64,000 nt of DNA from CAVOAK01 sp963664465 (GTDB lineage: Bacteria > Pseudomonadota > Alphaproteobacteria > UBA8366 > CAVOAK01), in NCBI GenBank assembly GCA_963664465.2, contig CAXXSU010000011.1, positions 347,959 to 411,958 on the forward strand, written 5' to 3'. The notes beneath the pieces are model-generated. The model did not search any database, was not told the DNA's origin, and was given only the letters and a program-made list of their open reading frames with translations. Numbering within the stretch: position 1 is the first letter of the stretch; every line of letters starts with the position of its first letter. Of this stretch, positions 9,377 to 17,512 are shown one piece after another. Made by a program: the position numbers and the translations under genes.

Positions 9377-11431
9377 ATGAAAAATCTATGGTCTGATTGC
9401 GATGCCAAGGCTTTGATACGGCGTTTGGCAAAGCAAAACGCCAGCCGTGACTTGTCGCTTCGCGTCTATACGTCGCGGCTTCTCGGTCAGGAACCGCGGC
9501 TGGTGTTGCACGGAGGCGGAAACACTTCCGTTAAGACGACTGCCAAGGATCTGTTCGGCGCTCAACTCGACGTGTTGTGCGTCAAGGGCAGCGGCTGGGA
9601 TATGGGTGAGATAGAGCCCGCCGGTCTGCCGGCCGTGCGTCTTGAGCCAATCCTCGAGCTGCGCCAACTCGACGCGCTCAGCGACGAGGACATGGTGAAT
9701 TTCCAGCGGTTAAATCTTCTCGACGCAAGCTCGCCCAACCCGTCGGTTGAAACGCTGCTGCACGCGTTTCTGCCGCATAAGTTTGTTGACCACACTCACG
9801 CCAACGCCGTTTTGAGTATCACCAACCAGCCTAACGGCTCGGCCCTCGCACGCGAGGTCTGGGGAGAACGCATGGGTCTAGTCCCCTACATCATGCCCGG
9901 CTTCGCGTTAGCGAAAGCGGCGGCGGATACGTTCGACAAGGACCCAGCCGTCGAAGGGTTGATCCTGCTCAAGCATGGAATCTTCACGTTCGGGTCCACA
10001 GCTCGCGAGGCCTATGAGCGGATGATCGCCGCGGTGACTCTCGCGGAACGACATCTCGCCCGTGGGCGCAAACGTGTATTTGCCCGCGCGCGCCTGCCGC
10101 GCTCGATTGCGCCCGTGGCGGCGGTGGCGCCGGTCGTGCGCGGTGCCTGTGCCCAGAACGGGGCGGATGGCCGTTACCGCCGTATGATCTTGGAGTTCCG
10201 CACGAGCAGGAGGATTCTCAACTACGTCAACGGTAGGACGCTGGCCCGCTACAGCCAAGTTGGCGTGGTCACGCCCGACCATACGATTCGAACTAAGAAT
10301 ACACCGCTCATCCTTCCTGCTCCGGCTGCGGGGCAGATTGAAAAATTCGCCACAGCGGTTAATGAGGCTGTGACCGCATTTGTCGAGCGCTACCATGCCT
10401 ATTTCTCCCGCAATAACGCGCGCGCCGGAAAATCGAAGCAGGAATTGGACGCGATGCCCCGCGTCATTTTGGTGCCAGGTCTTGGGCTGTTCGGCTTGGG
10501 TGTGTCGTCACATGCGGCGGCGGTCGCTGCGGATATCGCCGAGGCGACGGTGCTTGCCATAACCGACGCTGAAGCGATCGGCCGCTATGCTTGTCTTGGC
10601 GAAGCTGATTTGTTCGATATCGAATATTGGTCGCTCGAGCAGGCCAAGTTGGGAACGGCAAAGGAGGCACCGCTTGCGCGCCACGTGGCGGTCGTCACGG
10701 GTGGTGGTAGTGGCATCGGTGCGGCCACCGCGGCCGCGTTTGCAGCACAGGGTGCAGAAGTCGCCATACTCGATAGGAATGCCAAAGCGGCTGACGCGGC
10801 AGCGACTAAGATTGGTAAAACCGCGCTCGCTCTCGAATGCGACGTGACCGACAAGAAATCGCTGCGAACCGCATTTGCAGCAATCTGTGAATCGTTTGGC
10901 GGCGTCGACGTCGTGGTATCAAACGCTGGCGCTGCCTGGCAGGGCCGGGTCGGCGATGTTGATGATGCGGTTCTGCGGCGGTCCTTCGAGCTCAACTTTT
11001 TCGCACACCAAGAGGTTGCGCAGACCGCCGTCGCAATAATGAAGTCGCAAGGGACTGGCGGCGTACTCTTGTTCAATACGTCGAAGCAGGCGGTCAATCC
11101 TGGACAGGATTTCGGACCCTATGGACTGCCCAAGACCGCAACCCTCGCGCTCATGCGCCAGTACGCGCTGGATCATGGGGCAGACGGAATCCGCGCGAAC
11201 GCGGTAAATGCCGACCGGATCCGGACGGGCTTGTTAACAGACGAGATGATAGCGGCCCGTGCAGCGGCACGGGGCGTCGGCAGGCGTAAGTATATGTCGG
11301 GAAATCTCCTCGGCCGGGAAGTTACAGCGGAGGATGTCGCCCAGGCGTTTGTTCATCTTGCACTCGCGCGCAATACAACGGCGGCGGTGGTTACCGTCGA
11401 CGGCGGCAATATTGCCGCGGCGCTGCGTTGA
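9377..11431 (+). CDS. Class II aldolase fused to short-chain dehydrogenase
   Basis: A 684-residue two-domain enzyme. Residues 1-425 are a class II aldolase of the RhaD/fuculose-aldolase type, with HGGGNTSVK near residue 45, probable metal ligands His139 and His141 in DHTHAN and His200 in LLKHGIF. Residues 432-684 are an SDR with TGGGSGIG near residue 441 and catalytic Ser569, Tyr582 and Lys586 (YGLPK). The architecture is usually annotated as rhamnulose-1-phosphate aldolase/lactaldehyde dehydrogenase. Here it follows mtnA by 73 bases, with GGGAGG before the ATG. Cleavage of 5-methylthioribulose-1-phosphate or 5-deoxyribulose-1-phosphate to DHAP plus an aldehyde is therefore the likelier activity, the SDR then acting on the aldehyde. 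Substrate is inferred from context only. Confidence 0.85.
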   Translation: MKNLWSDCDAKALIRRLAKQNASRDLSLRVYTSRLLGQEPRLVLHGGGNTSVKTTAKDLFGAQLDVLCVKGSGWDMGEIEPAGLPAVRLEPILELRQLDALSDEDMVNFQRLNLLDASSPNPSVETLLHAFLPHKFVDHTHANAVLSITNQPNGSALAREVWGERMGLVPYIMPGFALAKAAADTFDKDPAVEGLILLKHGIFTFGSTAREAYERMIAAVTLAERHLARGRKRVFARARLPRSIAPVAAVAPVVRGACAQNGADGRYRRMILEFRTSRRILNYVNGRTLARYSQVGVVTPDHTIRTKNTPLILPAPAAGQIEKFATAVNEAVTAFVERYHAYFSRNNARAGKSKQELDAMPRVILVPGLGLFGLGVSSHAAAVAADIAEATVLAITDAEAIGRYACLGEADLFDIEYWSLEQAKLGTAKEAPLARHVAVVTGGGSGIGAATAAAFAAQGAEVAILDRNAKAADAAATKIGKTALALECDVTDKKSLRTAFAAICESFGGVDVVVSNAGAAWQGRVGDVDDAVLRRSFELNFFAHQEVAQTAVAIMKSQGTGGVLLFNTSKQAVNPGQDFGPYGLPKTATLALMRQYALDHGADGIRANAVNADRIRTGLLTDEMIAARAAARGVGRRKYMSGNLLGREVTAEDVAQAFVHLALARNTTAAVVTVDGGNIAAALR

Positions 11432-11513
11432 GATATATTTTTGGTAATCTATTTTGGCAACGATGAGTGGCTTGCCTTAGCGCCCATACAATTTTGCGAT
11501 TGGAGGAATTAGC

Positions 11514-12071
11514 ATGACAGGAATGAAATTTCTCCGGGCGCTGTTGCTGGCATCACCGCTAGCCTTTTTTCTATCTCAGCCGGCGCGGGCGGCCGACCTT
11601 GAAAATACGCTGTATATGGACCTGAAGGATGGTCGAGTTGTCATCGAACTGCTGCCTGAAGTCGCGCCCAATCATGTCGCCCGGATTAAGGAGCTGACGC
11701 GGACTGGATTTTACGATGGTGTGGTGTTCCATCGCGTGATTGCCGGTTTCATGGCTCAGACGGGCGATCCGACCGGAACCGGCAGAGGAGGGTCGGGGCA
11801 AAGGCTAAAGGCCGAGTTCAATTCTACGCCGCACCTGCGTGGCACGGTATCCATGGCCAGGTCGCGCAGTTCGGACAGCGCGGACAGCCAATTTTTCATC
11901 GTACTCGAGCGTGCGGCGCATCTTGACGGCCAGTATACGGTGTGGGGCCGGGTGATTGACGGTATGCAGTTCGTCGATGGCATAAGAAAGGGGTCAGAAG
12001 GCGACAACGGAGCCGTTGACGACCCGGATCAGATCATCAAACTCCAAGTTGCGGCGGACGCCGCTGAATAG
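11514..12071 (+). CDS. Exported cyclophilin-type peptidyl-prolyl isomerase
   Basis: A 185-residue protein with a signal peptide (FLRALLLASPLAFFLSQPARA) and a complete cyclophilin domain. Core motifs include GVVFHRVIAGFMAQTGDPTGTG, FHRVI, the HLRGTVSMAR segment and SQFFIVLE. It would assist proline isomerisation during folding of periplasmic proteins. GGAGGA lies just before the ATG at 11514. It is 80 bases beyond the aldolase-SDR gene and may be read through from it, but a functional link is not obvious. A short hairpin with a T-run follows at 12079-12100. Confidence 0.9.
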   Translation: MTGMKFLRALLLASPLAFFLSQPARAADLENTLYMDLKDGRVVIELLPEVAPNHVARIKELTRTGFYDGVVFHRVIAGFMAQTGDPTGTGRGGSGQRLKAEFNSTPHLRGTVSMARSRSSDSADSQFFIVLERAAHLDGQYTVWGRVIDGMQFVDGIRKGSEGDNGAVDDPDQIIKLQVAADAAE

Positions 12072-12078
12072 GGTAAAA

Positions 12079-12100
12079 CTCCCACATTTCTGGGATTTTT
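12079..12100 (+). terminator. Weak intrinsic terminator after the cyclophilin gene
   Basis: TCCCA and TGGGA arms around a six-base loop are followed by TTTTT. The stem is only five base pairs, so termination may be partial. Confidence 0.4.
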
Positions 12101-12202
12101 CGCACGAATTACATCAAAATGTGGATTTTTGTCGTGGGTAGTGCTATGTAAAGGTCGTTAAGGCCCAGAACGGGCCTCGCTAACGACAGAAGGTCAGAAG
12201 CG

Positions 12203-12385
12203 ATGGATAACGAAACTGTCAGTGCCTTGTCTGCTGTATCGCAGGCGAGTTCTGTTGCTATTAAACTGCGATTGCAGCAGCAAGTAGCGGTAACTTCCAT
12301 GACACGTGAAGCGGTTCAGGAGCCGGTGGAAACCAATTCCACCGGGCAGTCTTCCTATGACCGCGTTTTGGACGTTTCCGCATAA
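12203..12385 (+). CDS. Tiny YjfB-like protein
   Basis: A 60-residue protein that is helical and Gln/Ser/Ala-rich in the middle (KLRLQQQVAVTSM) and ends in YDRVLDVSA. The short length, the heptad-like helix and the hydrophobic C-terminal LDV-type tail resemble the YjfB putative motility protein family, as does the neighbour at 12568. The assignment rests on this pattern only. A GC-rich hairpin (CGTTAAGGCCC with GGGCCTCGCTAACG) lies 25-55 bases upstream. Confidence 0.4.
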   Translation: MDNETVSALSAVSQASSVAIKLRLQQQVAVTSMTREAVQEPVETNSTGQSSYDRVLDVSA

Positions 12386-12567
12386 CGGTTGGCCACCGCC
12401 GGGGCATGGTGGACTATCGCAGTTGCATATATCCGCTGCGTCCCGGTGGTGACTTTTTGGTATATGTTTATGATTTGTACCAAAACTACCCGGAATTTCG
12501 CCGGAACTTCGATTGAATTGGGCGATCCAAATGCCCATCTGGTTTGAAAGGCGAAATCATATGAAGG

Positions 12568-12768
12568 ATGGACTTTATGGCATCTGAGGTCAGTTCCGCG
12601 GGTCTTCAGGCGGCTCTTGGAAGCCGTCAGCAGTCGAGTCTGCTTGCGCTGAAAACCCAAGCGGAGTCCGATGCATCGATCGTCCGCCTCGTCGAGGAAG
12701 CACGCGAACAACAGCAGGCCATATCTCCGGCAAATGGCCGGGGGAGCCTCATCGACGTTTTCGTCTAA
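12568..12768 (+). CDS. Tiny YjfB-like protein, second copy
   Basis: A 66-residue protein (or 63 from the second ATG at 12577). A central helix SRQQSSLLALKTQAESD is followed by a second helix and the C-terminal tail RGSLIDVFV, close to the IDV-type tail of YjfB-family proteins. AAGGA precedes the ATG at 12568. It resembles the product of 12203-12385 in organisation, suggesting an old paralogous pair. Function is unknown; the family is named for a proposed motility role that the sequence itself cannot confirm. Confidence 0.5.
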   Translation: MDFMASEVSSAGLQAALGSRQQSSLLALKTQAESDASIVRLVEEAREQQQAISPANGRGSLIDVFV

Positions 12769-12814
12769 GGAATTCTGGGCGGTAAATCTCCGTCTTTCAT
12801 ACCAAGATAACGCA

Positions 12815-13483
12815 TCAACTTGCTGGCAGTCCTTCAGCAGCGATGAAACCATGCTGAAGGGTGTAAATGCGGTCGCAGTGCGTACGTACGAATGCGACAT
12901 TCTGCTCGCACAGCAAGACGCCGGTGCCACGCGTGGCGATTTCCCGGAGCTTATCCATAACTTGTACTGCCGCACGTGGCGCGAGGCCCAATGACGGTTC
13001 ATCGGCCAGGAGCAATTGCGGCCGGCCCATCAGGGCACGGGCTAACGCCAACATCTGTTGTTCGCCGCCGGAGAGTTGCCAGCCGATAGACCGTCGCCGC
13101 TCGGCGAGTTGTGGGAAGAGCTCGTACATTTCATCCGCAAGTCGACGCCTTTGGACCGCAGGCGCGCGGCTCGCAACTTCTAAATTCTCATCGACCGTCA
13201 TTCCGGCAAAAATTCGGCGCCCCTCCGGGACGTAGCCAATTCCCAGTCGAGCCCGTCGAGCGGTCGACAATCGATCGATTGTCGCATTTGCGAAGGCGAT
13301 GCTGCCGCGGTCCGTCTCTACAAGGCCCATGACCGCGTTCACCAGCGTTGTCTTGCCTGCCCCATTCGGTCCGAAGACGCCAACGATCTCATGCCGGGTG
13401 ACAGATAGCGAAACAGCGTTAAGCGCCACCGTAGCGGCGTAGTGCACGCCGACTTGTGTCATCGAAAGGAGTTGATCAGTCAT
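12815..13483 (-). CDS. livF: LivF-type ABC transporter ATPase
   Basis: A 222-residue cytoplasmic ATPase. Walker A GPNGAGKTTLVN, signature LSGGEQQMLALARAL and Walker B LLLADEPSLGLA are intact, with VPEGRRIFAGMTVDENL typical of LivF of the HAAT family. The ATG at 13483 overlaps the stop of the LivM-LivG fusion (ATGA), which indicates translational coupling. It is the last gene of a minus-strand operon headed by a TPP riboswitch at 17301-17400. The gene name reflects family, not proven substrate. Confidence 0.92.
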   Translation of the reverse strand: MTDQLLSMTQVGVHYAATVALNAVSLSVTRHEIVGVFGPNGAGKTTLVNAVMGLVETDRGSIAFANATIDRLSTARRARLGIGYVPEGRRIFAGMTVDENLEVASRAPAVQRRRLADEMYELFPQLAERRRSIGWQLSGGEQQMLALARALMGRPQLLLADEPSLGLAPRAAVQVMDKLREIATRGTGVLLCEQNVAFVRTHCDRIYTLQHGFIAAEGLPAS

Positions 13484-15227
13484 TGAGCTCACGCGCGCCT
13501 TTGGGTGACGAGGGGCCACCCAAGAATACTGATTTCACTGCCGGGTGATGCTGAACCTCCTCGAGCGTGCCGGCAGCAACGATCGTGCCGTGGTCCAAGC
13601 AGACCATGCGGTGGGCGAATTCCGACAAGAAGGCGAAGTCATGGTCAACAACGACGAGCGTGAGGCCTTGTTGCGCAATCCGCTCGATTGTTTCGGCGAG
13701 GGCTTGACGTTCACCTTCATTCAGTCCGGTGGCTGGCTCATCGAGCAAAAGGAGGCTCGGCCTGGCTGCCAACGCCCGCGCGATCTCGACGCGTCTACGA
13801 ACGCCTTGGGGAAGGTTTCTCGCTGGAATCATTGCGGCGTCTGTCGCATCGAGCTCGTTTAACAAGCCCATCGCCTGTTGCCGCGCAACCCCGACGCGCG
13901 GACCTTTGCCGCCTTCCCACCTGCCGACCGCTACATTATCGAGCGCGGTAAGGTCCTCCAGCAGCCGGGTTTTCTGGAACGTGCGGGTGATGCCGGCGCG
14001 CGCCGACGCATCCGTCGTCACCCCGTCTATTGGTCTGCCCGCCCAACGAATTTCGCCTTCGTCCGCCGCCTCGAGGCCCGTCACGATGTTGATCAATGTC
14101 GTCTTGCCACATCCGTTGGGTCCGAATACTCCGAGAATTTCACCGGGCTGCACCTCCAGATCGATTCCGTCGAGGGCTCGAACTCCACCAAAGCGCTTCT
14201 TCAGGCCACGGATCTCCAATCCGCTCACCGGTTTTGCGGCCAATCGGATGGGGCTTGGTTGCGGCGGCGGCGGCGCGCGCTCCGGTAGAAGGCGTTCGCG
14301 TAGCCGCTCGGCAGTACCGACGAGGCCCCAAGGTGCTGCAACGACCATCAACAGCAACAAAATACCGTAGGCGAGCAGATAGTAGTGCTCGAGAAACCGG
14401 AACCACTCGGCGAGATGTGTCAACAGCAGTGCGCCGACGAAAGCGCCCGCGATATGGGTTCGCCCGCCGACGACGGTCATCGCCAAGATGGCGACCATGA
14501 TGTGGAATTCCAATGCGTCCGGTGAAATGACGCGGTTGGTGTGAACATGCAATGCGCCTGCGGCGCCCGCTAGCAACGCGCTGATAAGAAACGCCTTAAA
14601 GCGCAATCGGCGGATGTCGATGCCGACCGCCATTGCCGCTAGCGGATCGCTGCGCATCAGGGCAAAGGCATGTCCGGTGATGCCGCGAATTGCCAGCCAC
14701 GCAATCGTCGCAGCGAGGATTGCCAGTCCCCAGACAAACATGAGGAGCGGCCATCCGCGGGGAACATCAATCGCGAACACACTGATGCCAGGGACGCCGG
14801 GAATACCGTTCGCGCCACCCGTGACGCTCTGCCAATTGATGGCAATCAGCAATACGACCTGGCCAATCCCTAAAGTCGCGAGCGCAAAATAGTGAGAGTC
14901 AAGCCGCAGCACGGGCGCTGCCACCAGGATCGCCAATAGGACGGGAAAGGCCAGCGAAAGCGCGAAGGTCGCCTCGAAGCCCCATCCGAGCTGGCTGCCG
15001 ATGATGCCAGTCGTGTAAGCGCCGATCCCAAAGAACGTGCCTTGCGCGAGCGAAAGTGCACCTGCGTAGCCGAAGATGAACTGGTAGCCCAGCACCGCGA
15101 TAGCGAAGACGCCGGCTGTGGTTAGGAGACGGAGACTATAGGAGTCGCTTGAGACCAAAGACCAAAGAATCAACACAGCGGCCGCTGCCGACAATGGCAA
15201 GTTTACGCCGCGCAACAGCCAGGCCAT
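13476..15227 (-). CDS. Fused LivM permease and LivG ATPase
   Basis: A 583-residue fusion. Residues 1 to about 330 form a LivM-type permease with eight or more hydrophobic segments (GYQFIFGYAGALSLAQGTFFG motif). Residues about 345-583 form a LivG-type ATPase with Walker A GPNGCGKTTLIN, signature LPQGVRRRVEIARAL and Walker B LLLDEPATGLN. The ATG at 15227 overlaps the livH stop as ATGA, so the longer upstream frame to 15404 is not the start. Permease-ATPase fusions of this kind occur in the HAAT family. It forms the membrane pore together with the LivH-type protein and is co-regulated by the upstream TPP riboswitch. Confidence 0.92.
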   Translation of the reverse strand: MAWLLRGVNLPLSAAAAVLILWSLVSSDSYSLRLLTTAGVFAIAVLGYQFIFGYAGALSLAQGTFFGIGAYTTGIIGSQLGWGFEATFALSLAFPVLLAILVAAPVLRLDSHYFALATLGIGQVVLLIAINWQSVTGGANGIPGVPGISVFAIDVPRGWPLLMFVWGLAILAATIAWLAIRGITGHAFALMRSDPLAAMAVGIDIRRLRFKAFLISALLAGAAGALHVHTNRVISPDALEFHIMVAILAMTVVGGRTHIAGAFVGALLLTHLAEWFRFLEHYYLLAYGILLLLMVVAAPWGLVGTAERLRERLLPERAPPPPQPSPIRLAAKPVSGLEIRGLKKRFGGVRALDGIDLEVQPGEILGVFGPNGCGKTTLINIVTGLEAADEGEIRWAGRPIDGVTTDASARAGITRTFQKTRLLEDLTALDNVAVGRWEGGKGPRVGVARQQAMGLLNELDATDAAMIPARNLPQGVRRRVEIARALAARPSLLLLDEPATGLNEGERQALAETIERIAQQGLTLVVVDHDFAFLSEFAHRMVCLDHGTIVAAGTLEEVQHHPAVKSVFLGGPSSPKGARELND

Positions 15228-16099
15228 CACGCGCGCCGACCTTCGACTTCGCCAAATATTCCGCTCGGTCGAACGAAAAGAATAGTCAGAACCGCGGCGT
15301 AGAGTAGTCCCGTGGCAACCGTGTAATCGATCCAGGCAGATACCAGCGTTTCGAACAGCGCTATTAGCATCGCGCCCGCGAGCGCGCCGCCAATCCTTCC
15401 CCAACCGCCGATGACAACAGCGATATACGCTTTAATTATGAAGTTTGTGCCGTCGGTTGGCGTGACGAAGAACTGGTTTGCAAGCAGCAAACCGGCGACG
15501 CCAGCCAACGCAGCCGCCGCCGCGAAGGTGAGGGCCACCATGCGTGCGACAGGGATGCCAAGCGCAGCTGCCATGTCGCGGTCTTGCGCGGTCGCACGCA
15601 TGGCCCGGCCAACCTGCGTGTGGTTGGTCAGGTATAGTTGGCCCGCAATTAGGAGTGCAGCGACGCAAATGATGGCTAGCGATTGCCGGCTTATGGCAAG
15701 GCCGAGGATTTCAAAATTGGCGCCGGGTAGAAGTGCTGGCGCGGTGCGTGGTTCCGGACCGAACACGCCATTGAGGCCGTTCTGCAAAATGATGCCAACG
15801 GCGATCGTGGTTATGAATACGGAAACCGGCGGCCGGGATCTAATTGGCCAGTAGGCGAGGGCCGAGACACACAAGCCGACCCCGGCCATTGCAGCCATGA
15901 CGAATGGTAGCAGCACGAACCCTGGTACAGGGAGCTGCGATGCAAGCGCCGCTCCGATGAAGCCGCCGGTAACGACCAAGTCGCCCTGTGCAAAGTTTAC
16001 GGCGCGTGTCGCGTTGAGTATGAGGACGAATCCCAACGCGACCAGCGCGTACGCGGCGCCCAGCGCCAAACCGTTCAGCGCGAGCTGGATGAACAGCAT
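15227..16099 (-). CDS. livH: LivH-type ABC transporter permease
   Basis: A 290-residue inner-membrane permease with the family-typical start (GAAYALVALGFVLILNATRAVNFAQGD, of which RAVNFAQGD is the hallmark) and the cytoplasmic GRAMRATAQDRDMAAALGI loop that docks the ATPase. It starts 11 bases after the substrate-binding-protein gene and ends in an ATGA overlap with the LivM-LivG fusion. All four genes are evidently one transcription unit. Confidence 0.92.
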   Translation of the reverse strand: MLFIQLALNGLALGAAYALVALGFVLILNATRAVNFAQGDLVVTGGFIGAALASQLPVPGFVLLPFVMAAMAGVGLCVSALAYWPIRSRPPVSVFITTIAVGIILQNGLNGVFGPEPRTAPALLPGANFEILGLAISRQSLAIICVAALLIAGQLYLTNHTQVGRAMRATAQDRDMAAALGIPVARMVALTFAAAAALAGVAGLLLANQFFVTPTDGTNFIIKAYIAVVIGGWGRIGGALAGAMLIALFETLVSAWIDYTVATGLLYAAVLTILFVRPSGIFGEVEGRRA

Positions 16100-16110
16100 G
16101 ACCGCGGTCG

Positions 16111-17235
16111 CTAATTCTGCGGATCGGCTGCGCGGTAATGCTTGACGATGTCGGGCAGGCGATCGCTGCCGTCATAACAAATGATGACCGCATCGTGCGC
16201 CATGTTGCCCTTTCCGTCGGAGTAATACTCCATTGCCAAACCTCGATGCCGCGTCTGCGAGAGATACTGCCTGATAGCTTCAGGCGTTGTGGCACCGCTC
16301 GCCGCCGCCGCTAGTACCATTGTGGTAGCGTCGTATTGTCCGAGCGCAAAGGCATCTGGGTCACTGCCAAATCGCTTGCGGTAGTCTATGGCGAACTGTT
16401 CAATCTCCGCATTGCCTCCGGAAATCGGCGATGAGCCGGTTTCGGCGCAAACGCCTTCAAGTTCGCTAGGCTCCAGCAGCGCCGCTGTCGAAGGCTGGTG
16501 CATGGCCGAGCCCGCAACGATGGGAATATCTATACCCGCGGCCCGCGCCTGCCTGACGAATAGAGCGGTCGGGCCTGAATGAAGGTGCAGCAGCAGCACA
16601 TCGGGCATCGCACGGCGCGCCTTGCTAATCAGTGGAAGCATATCCTTGACGGAGGTATCGATGCCTTCTTCATAGACGGTCTCGACACCAAGCTTGCGCA
16701 AACTCTCGGCCAAATGCCGGCGGCCGCTCTGCCCATAGGCCGTCGTTTGATAGATGATCGCCGGCCTTCGTTTTCCGAGTTCTTCGACCGCATAGCGCGC
16801 GTGCGCGACCTTAGTAATTGCGTCACCAGGGAAGAACCGGAAGACCCATGGATTTCCCATTTCGGTGATGCGGGCGGTTCCCGACATCGTTACCAGTGGC
16901 ACTTTGTACTCCATTGCCAGCGGCAGCATCGCCAGCATCTGCGTGCCGAGCATCGAAGCGACGACCGCACTGATATTTCCTCTGCTCACGGCACGCTCAA
17001 GCGCATTGACAGCAATTTCGGGGGCGGTGGATGTATCGGCAACTTCGTATGTTACGGTGACGTTATTCGGCGGGTTTTCAAGGGCGAGAAGCGCGCCGTT
17101 GCGCTGGCTCGTCCCTTCCAGCGACAGAAATCCCGTGACCGGAACGAGAACCGGAATATTAACCTCAAAGGCTCCGAGCGGCGCCGAGGCCAACAGCACG
17201 GCCGCCGGGATAAACCACAGCGCAACACGCCTCAT
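16111..17235 (-). CDS. Periplasmic substrate-binding protein of a LIV-type importer under a TPP riboswitch
   Basis: A 374-residue protein with a signal peptide (MRRVALWFIPAAVLLASAPLGAF) and a type I periplasmic binding fold of the LivK/Peripla_BP_6 kind. Typical features are VLVPVTGFLSLEGTSQRNG near the N-terminus, VVASMLGTQMLAMLPLA and ALGQYDATTM. The ATG at 17235 is chosen over an upstream start at 17268 because GGAGAG is 5-6 bases away and the signal peptide begins there. This is the first gene of the operon. The leader holds a TPP riboswitch, so the ligand is probably thiamine, a phosphate ester or a pyrimidine/thiazole precursor rather than a branched-chain amino acid. That is inference; the binding pocket cannot be read from sequence. 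Confidence 0.9.
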   Translation of the reverse strand: MRRVALWFIPAAVLLASAPLGAFEVNIPVLVPVTGFLSLEGTSQRNGALLALENPPNNVTVTYEVADTSTAPEIAVNALERAVSRGNISAVVASMLGTQMLAMLPLAMEYKVPLVTMSGTARITEMGNPWVFRFFPGDAITKVAHARYAVEELGKRRPAIIYQTTAYGQSGRRHLAESLRKLGVETVYEEGIDTSVKDMLPLISKARRAMPDVLLLHLHSGPTALFVRQARAAGIDIPIVAGSAMHQPSTAALLEPSELEGVCAETGSSPISGGNAEIEQFAIDYRKRFGSDPDAFALGQYDATTMVLAAAASGATTPEAIRQYLSQTRHRGLAMEYYSDGKGNMAHDAVIICYDGSDRLPDIVKHYRAADPQN

Positions 17236-17240
17236 ATCAA

Positions 17241-17260
17241 CTCTCCATTTGCAGGGGAGC
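17241..17260 (-). promoter_or_regulatory. Candidate riboswitch expression platform (Shine-Dalgarno sequestering)
   Basis: In RNA sense, GCUCCCCUGC (17260-17251) lies just before the ribosome-binding GGAG (17246-17243). It can pair with GCAGGGAGC at the 3' end of the riboswitch (17319-17311), with one bulged C, or its CUCC can pair with the GGAG. With TPP bound the riboswitch keeps its 3' end, which would free CUCC to block the ribosome-binding site. The absence of an intrinsic terminator supports translational control. The pairing is visible; the mechanism is inferred. Confidence 0.5.
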
Positions 17261-17300
17261 GCCCACACCGGGTGGTGGAATTACGGCCGGAATATAAGCC

Positions 17301-17400
17301 CGCTGCATTTGCTCCCTGCGCTAGCATGATCCAGATCAGGTTCGATGGGTTTGCTCTCAGCCCGGTTACGCCTGACGGCGTCACCGAACACCCCAGCGAC
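17301..17400 (-). promoter_or_regulatory. TPP riboswitch (THI box)
   Basis: Read on the minus strand, all conserved THI-box blocks are present in order: CUGAGAG (complement of 17354-17360), ACC, then GAACCUGAUCUGGAU with AUGCUAGCGCAGGGA (complement of 17313-17343). A variable hairpin with ACGCC/GGCGU arms sits in the P3 position. An outer stem can form from CGCUG (17398-17394) and CAGCG (17305-17301). It lies 66 bases upstream of the binding-protein ATG and points toward the LIV-type importer. Confidence 0.95.
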
Positions 17401-17512
17401 ACAGCACAGCGCAAGGATGTTCGCCGCGCCTGCTGGTGTCAATAGAGGTTGTGTTGCGCCTCGTGAGCGTTCGGGGTATTGAGGCCGGGCCGTCAACCGA
17501 AGCAACGAATCC

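Noticed and set aside
9377..11431. Simple rhamnose-catabolism gene
   Set aside because: No rhamnose isomerase, kinase or transporter is nearby, while mtnA is directly upstream.
12815..17235. Plain branched-chain amino acid transporter
   Set aside because: Family membership alone does not fix substrate, and the TPP riboswitch argues against it.
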